A stretch of 64,000 nucleotides of DNA from Methanofollis tationis. GTDB taxonomy: Archaea > Halobacteriota > Methanomicrobia > Methanomicrobiales > Methanofollaceae. The notes beneath the pieces were generated by a model that had not been told where the DNA came from, did not search any database, and saw only the letters and a list, made by a program, of their open reading frames with translations. Positions 1-8,915 of this stretch are shown in pieces. Position numbers and translations under genes: made by a program. The stretch lies in NCBI RefSeq assembly GCF_013377755.1, contig NZ_JABXWR010000001.1:879104-943103 (forward strand), read 5' to 3'. Within the stretch, counting starts at the first letter, position 1; each line of letters starts with the position of its first letter.

Positions 1-870
1 GGCGACAACTGGGGCAACTTCGAGTCGAAGGCCGACGTCATGATGGACTACGTCAACGCCCACGACAACCTGACCATCGATATCGGGCAGGTCACCCTGG
101 ACGAGACGACGACGATGACCGCAGACGGGCCGTTCGAGCACCACCTCACCGAGCTGAACCACCTGAAGTGGGCAAACCGCGATGTGGAGCTCGAGACTGC
201 TGCAGGGATCGTCCCGTACATCTACTCGCCCGACATCAAGGTCTGCGGCATCCAGTGGGCCATCGGTCTTGAACTCGCCCTGATGGCGAAGGACCTGATG
301 CGGGTCTTCATCACCACCGACCACCCGAACGCCGGGCCCTTCACCAGGTACCCGCGGGTCATGAAGTGGCTGATGAGCCAGAAGGCGCGTGAGGCCCAGA
401 TTGACGCCATGAAGTACGGCGACAAGGTCAGGGACGCCACGTTCATCGCCGGACTCGACCGCGAACTGGATCTCTACGAGATCGCCCAGATGACCCGGGC
501 CGGCACGGCAAAGGCACTCGGCCTCGGTCACATGTACGGCAGCCTCAAGGTCGGCATGGAAGGAGATGTTGCAGTCTATGACTACAACCCCGAGACCGCC
601 GACGACCCCGAGCTGATCGAGAAGGCCTTCGGGAACGCCGCATACCTCTTCAAGGCCGGCGAGATGGTCGTCAGAGACGGCGACATCCTCAGCAACGGCA
701 GGAAGCGGACACTGTGGGTGGACGTAAAGGTCAACGACAACCCGCAGGTCAGGCGCGATATCACCGAGAAGTTCCTCAAGTACTACACAGTCAGCGAGGC
801 AAACTACGAGGTGCATGAAGAAGGCTACCTCAGAAACCCGTTCCGCATCGAGGTGGACGCGACCCAGTGA
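1..870 (+). CDS. fwdA: Formylmethanofuran dehydrogenase subunit A, 3' part
   Basis: This is the C-terminal half (289 codons) of an amidohydrolase-fold subunit; the reading frame is open at base 1, so the 5' part lies outside the window. FwdA hydrolyses formylmethanofuran to formate plus methanofuran, or the reverse, in the first step of CO2 reduction, and is cytoplasmic. Visible family segments include the TTDHPNAGPF stretch (bases about 310-345), whose Asp is probably the conserved metal-ligand/catalytic Asp of the binuclear zinc site, and the C-terminal GLGHMYGSLKVGMEGDVAVYD segment typical of amidohydrolases. fwdC follows directly, with its ribosome binding site overlapping the fwdA stop, so they are co-transcribed. 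Whether this is the tungsten (fwd) or molybdenum (fmd) isoenzyme cannot be told from these two subunits. Confidence 0.95.
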   Translation, partial: GDNWGNFESKADVMMDYVNAHDNLTIDIGQVTLDETTTMTADGPFEHHLTELNHLKWANRDVELETAAGIVPYIYSPDIKVCGIQWAIGLELALMAKDLMRVFITTDHPNAGPFTRYPRVMKWLMSQKAREAQIDAMKYGDKVRDATFIAGLDRELDLYEIAQMTRAGTAKALGLGHMYGSLKVGMEGDVAVYDYNPETADDPELIEKAFGNAAYLFKAGEMVVRDGDILSNGRKRTLWVDVKVNDNPQVRRDITEKFLKYYTVSEANYEVHEEGYLRNPFRIEVDATQ

Positions 871-880
871 GGTGATGATG

Positions 881-1681
881 ATGGAGACAGTTACACTGAC
901 CATTAAAAAACAGCCCGATCTCCGTCTTGAGGCTGAAAAGATCACCCCTGACGCCTTCGCAGGCAAGAGCGCTGCCGAGATCGCCGATCTCCCGGTCTTT
1001 GAGGGCAGGGAGACCGCCAAACTCGGAACCTACTTCGATGTTGCGGGCAAAGGCGGCGCGACCGCTGCTGAGACAAAGATCGTCATCAAGGGCGACGCCT
1101 CCCGCGTGAAGTACATCGGAATGAAGATGACCGCCGGCGAGGTCCTGATCGAGGGCTCGGCCGACATGTACGCCGGGGCCTGGATGGAAGGCGGCAAACT
1201 CGTCGTCAAGGGCGACGTCGACGCCTTCGCAGGCACCGGCATGAAGGGCGGGATCTTCGAGATCGGCGGCAACGCCGGCAACTACCTCGGCGCCGCATAC
1301 CGCGGCGACTGGAGGGGGATGCAGGGCGGCACCATCCGCGTGAAGGGCAACGCCGGTTCTGATATCGGCTACTTCATGAACGGCGGGACCATCATCGTCG
1401 AAGGCGACGCCGATGTTCATGTCGCCACGCACGCCGAGGGCGGCACCATCATCATCAAGGGCAACGGCAAGTCCAAGATCGGCGGCCAGATGGTCAAGGG
1501 AGACATCTATGTCTTCGGCACCATCGACGTCATGATGCCGGGCTTTGTCTACCGCAAAGACGTCGACCTCGAGGTCGACGGCACCAGGGCCACCTTCGCT
1601 CTCTATGAGGGCGACATGGGGGAGCGCCACGGCAAGCGGAAAGGCGAGGTCATCTACGGCAAAATTTATCAAAAATACTAA
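881..1681 (+). CDS. fwdC: Formylmethanofuran dehydrogenase subunit C
   Basis: 266-residue protein with the right-handed beta-helix fold shared with the C-terminal domain of glutamate synthase. Repeated units such as GGTIRVKGNAGSDIG, GGTIIVEGDADVHV and GGTIIIKGNGKSKIGG are visible from about residue 75 to 215. FwdC is a structural subunit packing against FwdA and FwdB in the formylmethanofuran dehydrogenase complex. Three in-frame ATGs stand at 875, 878 and 881; 881 is chosen because it leaves a normal gap after GAGGTGA (868-874). An upstream in-frame ATG at 815 would overlap fwdA by 56 bases and is unlikely. This is the last gene of its operon: a run of seven T follows at 1691-1697. Confidence 0.93.
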   Translation: METVTLTIKKQPDLRLEAEKITPDAFAGKSAAEIADLPVFEGRETAKLGTYFDVAGKGGATAAETKIVIKGDASRVKYIGMKMTAGEVLIEGSADMYAGAWMEGGKLVVKGDVDAFAGTGMKGGIFEIGGNAGNYLGAAYRGDWRGMQGGTIRVKGNAGSDIGYFMNGGTIIVEGDADVHVATHAEGGTIIIKGNGKSKIGGQMVKGDIYVFGTIDVMMPGFVYRKDVDLEVDGTRATFALYEGDMGERHGKRKGEVIYGKIYQKY

Positions 1682-1690
1682 TTCAATCTC

Positions 1691-1697
1691 TTTTTTT
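1691..1697 (+). terminator. T-run terminator after fwdC
   Basis: Seven consecutive T ten bases after the fwdC stop codon, the usual form of archaeal intrinsic termination. No strong hairpin precedes it. Confidence 0.55.
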
Positions 1698-2031
1698 CAA
1701 AAAAACGAAGCGCAGGCAGAGGTAATATACTCTACACATAAGCATATTATTACGTAACACCCGCACAGGTAGAACTCACACGTTGGAGCGGGAGCGCCAG
1801 GCCTATAAAAACTCTATCTGAAGATTCTTTCAATTTCACCATATATCAGAATACATATAAAATGTCACAAGGCCCCGTGAATCACAACCCTTATATGGCG
1901 AGATGAGGAATATGCAATTGTCCCCTGAGGGACGTGCAGTAGTACCCATCAGCGATTGTCAGCGATTCATTTAGTGTTCAGCGCACAGTAACCGTATTGT
2001 ATTGTAACAAACCCAAATCTGGAGGAATTAT
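1698..2031 (+). promoter_or_regulatory. Intergenic promoter and leader region of the mcr operon
   Basis: No gene is seen in these 334 bases, which are AT-richer than the flanks. There are several TATA-like boxes: CTATAAAAAC (about 1803-1812), CATATAAAATG (about 1854-1864) and CTTATATGG (about 1890-1898). The last is preceded by the A/C-rich stretch CACAACCC that could serve as a BRE and would put transcription start near 1920, giving a leader of about 110 nt. The leader has TCCC/GGGA complementarity (1921-1932) and a 9-bp direct repeat TCAGCGATT at 1949-1957 and 1959-1967. The mcrB ribosome binding site GGAGGAATT ends a few bases before the ATG at 2032. Confidence 0.6.
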
Positions 2032-3339
2032 ATGGCAAAATATTCAGACACGATCGACCTCTACGACGATGAGGGCAAGCTCCTCAAGAGCGGTGTCGCT
2101 CTCGAAAAGGTCAGCCCGGTTGTGAACCCTGCGATCAAGAAGATGATGGACCTCACCAAGAGGACCGTCGCGGTCAACCTCGCAGGCATTGAGAACGGTG
2201 TGAAGACCGGTGCGGTCGGCGGCAAGGCAAACATCATCCCCGGGCGCACCCTCGACCTCAGCGTCGTCAAGGACAGCGACGCGATCATCGCCAGGATCAA
2301 GGAGATGGTCTCGGTCGCCGAGGGCGACGACACTGTCATCAAGAACTTCGGCGGCAAGCTGCTCCTTGTCGAGGTCCCGAAGGCGCGTATCGAGGCGGCA
2401 GCCACCTACGACGCTGCGATCACCTCGGTCGCCGCGGCCACCACCTACGCCCTCATCGACCAGTACAATGTCGGGCCCTTTGACGCCGGCATCATCAAGT
2501 CGGCGGTATGGGGTACCTACCCGCAGACCATGGACATGGCCGGTGCGAACGTCCAGTCCATTCTGTCGATCCCGCAGAACAACGAAGGCCTCGGCTTTGC
2601 CCTGAGGAACATCCCGGCGAACCACACCGTGATGATCACGGGCAGGAACGCCATGCAGGGCGCTGCGCTCGCTTCGACCTTCGAGCAGGCCGGCCAGTGG
2701 GAGATGGGCAACTCCATCGGACCCTTCGAGCGTGCACAGCTCCTCGGCTATGCCTACCAGGGCCTGAACGCCAACAACATGGTCTACGACCTTGTCAAGG
2801 CGAACGGCGCAACCGGCACCGTCGGTACTGTCGTCCAGTCCCTGGTCGAGCGTGCGATCGAGGACAAGGTCATCATGCCCGGCAAGAAGGGCGGATACTT
2901 CCAGTTCTACGACACCAAGGACCCGATGCTCTGGAACGCCTACGCTGCCGCGGGCACCCTCGCCGCCACCATGGTGAACTGTGGTGCGGGCCGGTTCGCC
3001 CAGGCCGTCTCCTCGACCCTGCTGTACTTCAACGACCTGCTCGAGCACGAGACCGGGCTGCCCGGCTGTGACTACGGCCGTGTCATGGGTACTGCTGTCG
3101 GGTTCTCGTTCTTCAGCCACTCGATCTACGGTGGCGGCGGTCCGGGTATCTTCAACGGCAACCACGTCGTGACCAGGCACTCCGCCGGTTTCGCGATTCC
3201 CTGCGTGGTCGCCGCCTGTGCCCTCGATGCCGGCACCCAGATGTTCTCTGCCGAGAGCACTTCCAAGATCTACGGCGAGACCTACGGCAAGATCGAAGAG
3301 TTCGCAAAGCCCCTGCAGCACATTGCAAAGGCAGTATAA
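2032..3339 (+). CDS. mcrB: Methyl-coenzyme M reductase subunit beta
   Basis: 435 residues, full length for McrB. Together with McrA and McrG it forms the (alpha-beta-gamma)2 nickel-F430 enzyme that releases methane from methyl-CoM and CoB. The diagnostic HSIYGGGGPGIFNGNH motif is present at about residues 363-378; in characterised enzymes this region (Phe361/Tyr367) lines the active site and contacts CoB. It is the first gene of the operon, with strong codon bias for C-ending codons as expected for a very abundant protein, and the start has a GGAGG ribosome binding site. Confidence 0.98.
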   Translation: MAKYSDTIDLYDDEGKLLKSGVALEKVSPVVNPAIKKMMDLTKRTVAVNLAGIENGVKTGAVGGKANIIPGRTLDLSVVKDSDAIIARIKEMVSVAEGDDTVIKNFGGKLLLVEVPKARIEAAATYDAAITSVAAATTYALIDQYNVGPFDAGIIKSAVWGTYPQTMDMAGANVQSILSIPQNNEGLGFALRNIPANHTVMITGRNAMQGAALASTFEQAGQWEMGNSIGPFERAQLLGYAYQGLNANNMVYDLVKANGATGTVGTVVQSLVERAIEDKVIMPGKKGGYFQFYDTKDPMLWNAYAAAGTLAATMVNCGAGRFAQAVSSTLLYFNDLLEHETGLPGCDYGRVMGTAVGFSFFSHSIYGGGGPGIFNGNHVVTRHSAGFAIPCVVAACALDAGTQMFSAESTSKIYGETYGKIEEFAKPLQHIAKAV

Positions 3340-3351
3340 GGTAGCAGTCTG

Positions 3352-3822
3352 ATGACAGAAGCCGTATATCCCCAGTGTAGGATAGTGCCTGCGCGTTTCC
3401 TCAACCCGGAGACAGTTGAGGCACTCCTCAGCCGGATACTCGAGGTCGGAGGGATCAGGAAACTGATCCTGAACGGACCTCGCCTCCCCACCACCGTCCC
3501 ATACGGTCCGGCCCGCGGTCTGCCCAACCCGCACCAGATGCGGAGGGTGATCCGTGCCGGGGACCAGGACGTCGAGCTTCAGGTGCAGGTCGGGACGATC
3601 CTGATCGAACTTGAAGACCGGTCCTTTATCGAACCCATCAGGAAAGCATGCGATGAGGTCTTTACGAACTTCCCGTACGGATTATCTGAGGGGAAGTTTA
3701 TGAAGACCCAGGCGACCGTATCAGATTATGCAAAGTACGGGCCCGATGCCGACGAGGTCATGCTCGGCACCACCGATCCGAAGAGCCGCAAAGGGCCCCT
3801 GATCATCCAGGGAACAAAATAA
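3352..3822 (+). CDS. mcrD: Methyl-coenzyme M reductase operon protein D
   Basis: 156-residue small protein between mcrB and mcrC, the conserved position of mcrD in mcrBDCGA operons. McrD is not part of the purified reductase; work on the family indicates a role in maturation or F430 delivery rather than catalysis. The sequence begins MTEAVYPQCRIVPARFLNPETVE and is typical of the family. It is 12 bases from the mcrB stop and 2 bases before mcrC, so it is translationally coupled. Confidence 0.95.
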   Translation: MTEAVYPQCRIVPARFLNPETVEALLSRILEVGGIRKLILNGPRLPTTVPYGPARGLPNPHQMRRVIRAGDQDVELQVQVGTILIELEDRSFIEPIRKACDEVFTNFPYGLSEGKFMKTQATVSDYAKYGPDADEVMLGTTDPKSRKGPLIIQGTK

Positions 3823-3824
3823 CC

Positions 3825-4454
3825 ATGCCAATCGGAAGGGTAACCCAGGTAGTGGACTGCAGGGAGAGCATGGGAATGGGCAAGGGCGGAGGACTCGCCC
3901 AGCGAGGCACCATTTCCGAATGCCGTCACCCTGATGTGATCGTCGTCGGCATGTCGCCGGGACGCCGGCACGTAACAAAGCCGGTCTGCGACATCACATC
4001 CGCTCTCAGACGGGAGGGGGTGGAGTTCTCCGTGAGCACGCTCGTGCTCAATGCGGGGAGCGGCGTTCCACCCGACTCTCCAAAGATTGCCGGATCAGTC
4101 CTTGGCGCCTACTTCGGGCTTACCGAGAAAGAGATTGAGCAGATCGAAGAGCATAAGGTCGCAATCCTCCACCACGGCAACGTCAGGTCGCATGTGGTGC
4201 AGAAGGTCAGGTTCATGCTGGAGCACGTCGACGTGAAGGCCGTCGTCGTCTCCCAGGCACCGATCGACTACGAGGATCTCGCAAAGGAAGGCGTGAAAAC
4301 AGCCTTCGTCATGCCTTCCCCTGATAAGGTGAGGACCAGAGGGCGCGTGGAGGCAATCGTCTCCGGGGTCACCAGAGGTCAGACACCTACACGGGAGAAG
4401 ATGGCCGAAGTCATTGCAGCCGTTACCAGACTAATGAAAGAAGAAAAGTATTGA
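3825..4454 (+). CDS. mcrC: Methyl-coenzyme M reductase I operon protein C
   Basis: 209 residues. McrC is a component of the ATP-dependent activation complex that reduces F430 nickel to Ni(I). Recognisable stretches are the N-terminal GRVTQVVDCRESMGMGKGGGLAQRG and the central STLVLNAGSGVPPDSP region conserved in McrC. Start two bases after the mcrD stop; mcrG follows almost at once. Its length matches the family and nothing is missing. Confidence 0.95.
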   Translation: MPIGRVTQVVDCRESMGMGKGGGLAQRGTISECRHPDVIVVGMSPGRRHVTKPVCDITSALRREGVEFSVSTLVLNAGSGVPPDSPKIAGSVLGAYFGLTEKEIEQIEEHKVAILHHGNVRSHVVQKVRFMLEHVDVKAVVVSQAPIDYEDLAKEGVKTAFVMPSPDKVRTRGRVEAIVSGVTRGQTPTREKMAEVIAAVTRLMKEEKY

Positions 4455-4467
4455 GGTGAAATTATCT

Positions 4468-5232
4468 ATGGCATATAAACCACAGTTCGGACCGGGAACC
4501 TCTGTTGTCGCCGAAAACAGGCGCAAGCAGATGAACCCGGGCTACAAGCTTGAGAAGATCCGCGACGTGACCGATGAAGACGTCGTCCTGATCCTTGGCC
4601 ACCGCGCCCCGGGTGCGGCCTACCCGACCGCCCACCCGCCCCTTGCCGAGCAGCAGGAGCCAAACTGCCCGATCAGAAAGATCGTCACCCCGACCGAGGG
4701 TGCAAAGGCCGGCGACCGCGTCCGCTACATCCAGTTCGCTGACTCGATGTTCAACGCCCCGTCCCAGCCGTACCAGCGCACCTACATGGAGTGCTACCGC
4801 TTCCGCGGCATCGACCCCGGCACCCTCTCTGGCCGTCAGATCGTCGAGTGCCGCGAGCGCGACCTTGAAGGATACTCCAAGGAACTGATCAACACCGAGG
4901 TCTTCGACCCGGCTCTCGTATCCTGCCGTGGTGCGACCGTGCACGGTCACTCCCTCCGTCTCGCAGAGGACGGCATGATGTTCGACATGCTCCAGCGCTG
5001 TGTGCTCGGCGCTGACGGCGTGGTCAAGTACGTCAAGAACCAGATCGGCGAGCCCCTCGACCGTGCGGTCAACGTCGGCAAGCCGATGGACACCAACTGG
5101 CTCAAGGCGCACACGACCATCTTCCACTCGCTCGCCGGAACGGCGTACCGCGATGACGCCGAGTACGTCGAGTACATCCAGCGGATCCACTCGCTGAGAA
5201 CGAAATACGGCTTCATGCCGAAGGAGGACTGA
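4468..5232 (+). CDS. mcrG: Methyl-coenzyme M reductase subunit gamma
   Basis: 254 residues. The start at 4468 ([10 protein letters not shown]) is preferred over the in-frame ATG at 4456 because it matches the family N-terminus and lies ten bases after the GAGGTGA ribosome binding site (4452-4458). The conserved [17 protein letters not shown] segment near residues 44-60 and the C-terminal [13 protein letters not shown] segment are present. Gamma contributes to the active-site channel of MCR. Five bases separate it from mcrA. Confidence 0.97.
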   Translation: MAYKPQFGPGTSVVAENRRKQMNPGYKLEKIRDVTDEDVVLILGHRAPGAAYPTAHPPLAEQQEPNCPIRKIVTPTEGAKAGDRVRYIQFADSMFNAPSQPYQRTYMECYRFRGIDPGTLSGRQIVECRERDLEGYSKELINTEVFDPALVSCRGATVHGHSLRLAEDGMMFDMLQRCVLGADGVVKYVKNQIGEPLDRAVNVGKPMDTNWLKAHTTIFHSLAGTAYRDDAEYVEYIQRIHSLRTKYGFMPKED

Positions 5233-5237
5233 TTCAC

Positions 5238-6944
5238 ATGGCAAAGATTGAGAGAACCCAGAAGCTCTTCCTGAAAGCGCTCAAGGAGAAGTTCCAGGGA
5301 CAGGACGTCCAGTCCGAGAAGGCAGAGTTCTACAAGTTCGGCGGCCTCAAGCAGTCCCCGAGAAAACAGGAATTCCTCAAGGAGTCCCGCGCCGTCGAGA
5401 TGCAGCGTGGCATCTCCATGTATGACCCCGAGCGCTGCCACCTTGGCGGCATCCCGATGGGCCAGCGCCAGCTGATGACCTACGAGGTCTCCGGCACCGG
5501 CGTCTTCGTGGAGGGCGACGACCTGCACTTCGTCAACAACGCTGCGATGCAGCAGTTCTGGGACGACATCCGCCGGACGATCATCGTCGGCATGGACCTC
5601 GCTCACGCCACCCTGCAGAAGCGTCTGGGCAAGGAAGTCACCCCCGAGACGATCAACGAGTACCTGCACATCCTCAACCACGCCATGCCCGGCGCAGCCG
5701 TGGTTCAGGAGCACATGGTCGAGACCCACCCGGCGCTCACCGATGACTGCTATGTGAAGGTCTTCACCGGCGACGACGAACTCGCCGACGACATCGAGCC
5801 CCAGTTCCTCCTCAACATCGAGAAGCTCTTCCCGGCGAAGTCCGCGGAGGCCCTCAAGGCGGCTGTCGGCAAGTCGATGTTCCAGGCCGTTCACATCCCG
5901 ACGATTGTCTCCCGCACCTGCGACGGCGGTACCACCTCCCGGTGGTCTGCGATGCAGCTCGGCATGTCCTACATCGCCGCGTACCGCATGTGCGCCGGTG
6001 AAGCGGCCGTCGCCGACCTCTCCTACGCTGCAAAGCACGCCGGCGTCATTCAGATGGCCGACATCCTGCCGGCCCGCCGTGCACGCGGTCCGAACGAGCC
6101 CGGTGGCATCAAGTTCGGCCACTTCGCCGACATGATCCAGGCCGACCGCAAGTACCCCAACGACCCCGCAAGGGCGTCCCTTGAGGTCGTCGGTGCAGGC
6201 ACGATGCTCTTCGACCAGATCTGGCTCGGATCGTACATGTCCGGCGGTGTCGGCTTCACCCAGTATGCGACCGCCGCGTACACCGACAACATCCTCGACG
6301 AGTTCACCTACTACGGCATGGACTACATCAAGGACAAGTACAAAGTCGACTGGAAGCACCCGTCCGCAGCGGACAAGGTCAAGCCGACCCAGGAGATCGT
6401 CAACGACATCGCCGGCGAGGTCACCCTCAACGCGATGGAGCAGTACGAGCAGTTCCCGACCATGATGGAGGACCACTTCGGCGGGTCCCAGCGTGCCGGT
6501 GTCATCGCCGCCGCTTCCGGCCTGTCCACCGCCATCGCCACCGGCAACTCGAACGCCGGTCTCAACGGCTGGTACCTCTCGATGCTCATGCACAAGGAAG
6601 GCTGGAGCCGCCTCGGCTTCTTCGGCTACGACCTGCAGGACCAGTGCGGTTCGACCAACTCGCTCTCCGTCCGCCCGGACGAGGGTGCGATCGGCGAGTT
6701 CCGCGGTCCGAACTACCCGAACTACGCGATGAACGTCGGTCACCAGGGCGAGTACGCCGCTATCGTCGGCAGTGCGCACTACACGCGCGCCGACGCATGG
6801 TCGATGAACCCGCTGATCAAGATCACCTTCGCGGACCCGGCGCTGAAGTTCGACTTCGCCGAACCCAGGCGCGAGTTCGCAAAGGGTGCGATCAGAGAGT
6901 ACATGCCGGCCGGCGAGCGCTCCCTGATCATCCCGGCAAAGTAA
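5238..6944 (+). CDS. mcrA: Methyl-coenzyme M reductase subunit alpha
   Basis: 568 residues, full length. McrA carries most F430-contacting and post-translationally modified residues. Visible are the [11 protein letters not shown] loop holding the axial-ligand Gln, the [10 protein letters not shown] segment with the His that is N-methylated in known enzymes, [13 protein letters not shown], and [12 protein letters not shown], which holds the Gly converted to thioglycine and the nearby Cys sometimes methylated. The sequence is canonical methanogenic type I MCR rather than ANME or alkyl-CoM-reductase-like. Last gene of the mcr operon; a nine-T run follows at 6959-6967. Confidence 0.99.
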   Translation: MAKIERTQKLFLKALKEKFQGQDVQSEKAEFYKFGGLKQSPRKQEFLKESRAVEMQRGISMYDPERCHLGGIPMGQRQLMTYEVSGTGVFVEGDDLHFVNNAAMQQFWDDIRRTIIVGMDLAHATLQKRLGKEVTPETINEYLHILNHAMPGAAVVQEHMVETHPALTDDCYVKVFTGDDELADDIEPQFLLNIEKLFPAKSAEALKAAVGKSMFQAVHIPTIVSRTCDGGTTSRWSAMQLGMSYIAAYRMCAGEAAVADLSYAAKHAGVIQMADILPARRARGPNEPGGIKFGHFADMIQADRKYPNDPARASLEVVGAGTMLFDQIWLGSYMSGGVGFTQYATAAYTDNILDEFTYYGMDYIKDKYKVDWKHPSAADKVKPTQEIVNDIAGEVTLNAMEQYEQFPTMMEDHFGGSQRAGVIAAASGLSTAIATGNSNAGLNGWYLSMLMHKEGWSRLGFFGYDLQDQCGSTNSLSVRPDEGAIGEFRGPNYPNYAMNVGHQGEYAAIVGSAHYTRADAWSMNPLIKITFADPALKFDFAEPRREFAKGAIREYMPAGERSLIIPAK

Positions 6945-6958
6945 AACCCATTACACAA

Positions 6959-6967
6959 TTTTTTTTT
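6959..6967 (+). terminator. T-run terminator after mcrA
   Basis: Nine consecutive T starting 15 bases after the mcrA stop, consistent with archaeal transcription termination for the mcr operon. Confidence 0.65.
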
Positions 6968-6987
6968 ACCTACTGCAATTATGCATT

Positions 6988-7058
6988 CGGAAAGTCGCAG
7001 TATTTTCCCCATTTGGATGTTTTAAACCAAATAATGGGAGTATTCCCAATACTTTCCG
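6988..7058. repeat. Nested inverted repeat between the mcr and mtr operons
   Basis: CGGAAAGT (6988-6995) pairs with ACTTTCCG (7051-7058); inside it CCCATTTGG (7008-7016) pairs with CCAAATAATGGG (7027-7038) with a small bulge; and AGTATT/AATACT (7039-7044, 7048-7053) forms a third short palindrome. It lies after the mcr T-run and before the AT-rich CATTTAATTAAATC stretch (about 7062-7075) that is the best mtr TATA candidate. It could be a protein-binding operator or an RNA structure. No known motif is assigned. Confidence 0.6.
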
Positions 7059-7178
7059 AAACATTTAATTAAATCATAAACGACTGTTAAATGAACCACA
7101 AAGAGTTTGTACTCCATCTGTGTGGTAACGCGAATGTGAAAACTCTCGTGCATCAATTGTGCGCTGGGAGGGAGATGA

Positions 7179-8078
7179 ATGGAAAGCATATTATTAGGCG
7201 TAGGAGTAACAGCATTGGCAGGTGCTCTTGCTACCGTTGCCGGCGCTGCCGAGGACACTGAGTCCAACATCGGATCACAGGGTGACCCGAACTCTCAGGT
7301 CCAGTTGGCTCCGCAGATGGGCTATATTCACCGGATTTACAACAAGGCTGTATCCGGTGAACCGCCCGCATATGGTCTGTGGGTCACTATCGGCGCAGGC
7401 GTGGCCTGGGCATTTATGGCAACCGGCATGAACCCGGTGCTTGCTATTGTTATTGCGTCCTCACTTGCAATCTTCGTGCAGGGCGTGTATGCGGCGACTG
7501 CCTACCTTGGCAGGACGTCGAGTCTGGCAAAGTTTGAACAACCGGTATACATCGACCTACTCAAGTCGGTGACCTCCGTCACGATGGCGCATGCCTTTGT
7601 TGCGGTATTCACGACCGTGTCGATGTGTTACCTCATGAACGCGGCTCTCGGTCACCCGTTCCCGCTGCCTCTTCTCGGTATCGTCTGGGGCATCGCTCTC
7701 GGTGCCGCAGGCTCTGCAACCGGCAACCCCTTCTATGGAAAGGAACGGCAGTACCAGTCCCAGATGTTCGGCGCAGGCGTTCCGATCTCCGCATCCGGCA
7801 ACATCGTCCGGTATGCCGAGGCCGGTCAGCGCAGCTCCCTTGACAACGGCTGGTTCACCGCAAAGCTCGGCGGCCCGGCATCGGGTGTCTGCTTCGGGCT
7901 GATCGTATTCCTCGAGCTCTGGAGGACCGTCCTCTTCGAGGAGGCCGTCGGCGGTTGGGGCGCCATTATCGTCGGTGTCATCATCATCCTGATCTTCATG
8001 ATCATCGACCGCTACATCGAGACCTGGGCCCGCAAGAACTACGGTCCGTACACGAATGCTGAGGAGGCATCGGCATGA
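7179..8078 (+). CDS. mtrE: Tetrahydromethanopterin S-methyltransferase subunit E
   Basis: 299-residue integral membrane protein, one of the three large membrane subunits (C, D, E) of the Na+-translocating N5-methyl-H4MPT:coenzyme M methyltransferase. The sequence has the MtrE hallmark QVQLAPQMGYIHRIYNKAVSGEPPAYG and about six hydrophobic segments. ATG at 7179 follows GGGAGATG. It overlaps mtrD by the four bases ATGA (8075-8078). First gene of the mtr operon. Confidence 0.97.
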   Translation: MESILLGVGVTALAGALATVAGAAEDTESNIGSQGDPNSQVQLAPQMGYIHRIYNKAVSGEPPAYGLWVTIGAGVAWAFMATGMNPVLAIVIASSLAIFVQGVYAATAYLGRTSSLAKFEQPVYIDLLKSVTSVTMAHAFVAVFTTVSMCYLMNAALGHPFPLPLLGIVWGIALGAAGSATGNPFYGKERQYQSQMFGAGVPISASGNIVRYAEAGQRSSLDNGWFTAKLGGPASGVCFGLIVFLELWRTVLFEEAVGGWGAIIVGVIIILIFMIIDRYIETWARKNYGPYTNAEEASA

Positions 8079-8914
8079 GCGCACTTGGTGCAGCAAAAGG
8101 CGGCGGCGAAGGCATCAACCCGACCGCGTCCATCATCGGCATTGTCATCATCATCGCAGCCCTCGCGATCACCGCAGTCATGGCGGCGCCTGCCCTTGTG
8201 GCAGTCATCGGCGTGATCATCGGCGGCGCTCTCGTCGGCTTCGGTGTCCACTTCGTCCCGGTCGGCGGCGCACCTGCCGCTATGGGCCAGTCCCCCGGTA
8301 TCGCTACCGGTGTGGCCATGCTCGCGGCCGGTGCAGGCCTTGCCGGCCTCTTCGGCGGCGCATGGGCTGCAGCAAACCCCGCATTCGGGATTGCTGTCGT
8401 CATCGCCGCAGGCGCTATCGGCGGCGGCCTCATGATGGCGATCACCTGTCTGATGGTCAACATCGTCTACATCTTTGGCATGGGTATTCCGGCCGCATCA
8501 GGAAAGGTCGCGAAGGACCCGATCACCGGCGACTCCCAGGCGGAGTACAAGTCACAGGGCACTGAAGGTCACGGCCTGCCGTTCATCTCTTATGTCGGCG
8601 GTGTGATCGGCGGTCTGCTCGGCGGCGCCGGCGGTACGCTCATCTACTATGAGCTCCTGCAGGTCTACTCGGCCATGCTTCCCGCAATGTTCAACGCAAG
8701 CGCAGAAGAGGTCCTGCCGATCGCAGTCTCACTCGCAGGCATCTTCGCTGTCGGCATGTTCCTGGTGAACGCCGTGCTTGCCGCGTACAACATTACGGGC
8801 ACGATTGAAGGGCCCCACGACCCGAAGTTCAAGCGCTTCCCGCGTGCAATCATCGGGTGTGCCGTCGCTTCGGCAGTCTGCGGCCTGTTTGCAGTTCTGA
8901 TTGTGGTGGTGTAA
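8075..8914 (+). CDS. mtrD: Tetrahydromethanopterin S-methyltransferase subunit D
   Basis: 279 residues, rich in Gly/Ala/Ile with about six to seven membrane segments; the N-terminal region is longer and more Ala/Gly-rich than in some relatives. It contains FGMGIPAASGKVAKDP and GTEGHGLPFISYVGGVIGG, conserved in MtrD. MtrD is thought to take part in sodium translocation. The start overlaps mtrE and the stop is one base before the mtrC ATG, so expression is coupled. Confidence 0.96.
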   Translation: MSALGAAKGGGEGINPTASIIGIVIIIAALAITAVMAAPALVAVIGVIIGGALVGFGVHFVPVGGAPAAMGQSPGIATGVAMLAAGAGLAGLFGGAWAAANPAFGIAVVIAAGAIGGGLMMAITCLMVNIVYIFGMGIPAASGKVAKDPITGDSQAEYKSQGTEGHGLPFISYVGGVIGGLLGGAGGTLIYYELLQVYSAMLPAMFNASAEEVLPIAVSLAGIFAVGMFLVNAVLAAYNITGTIEGPHDPKFKRFPRAIIGCAVASAVCGLFAVLIVVV

Positions 8915-8915
8915 A

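Noticed and set aside
2044-3534. 496-codon open frame opposite mcrB/mcrD
   Set aside because: Antisense shadow of highly biased GC-rich coding DNA; no family resemblance and no ribosome binding site.
4947-6779. 610-codon open frame opposite mcrA/mcrG
   Set aside because: Shadow frame caused by strong C-ending codon bias in mcrA; composition is Val/Asp/Gly-rich without motifs.
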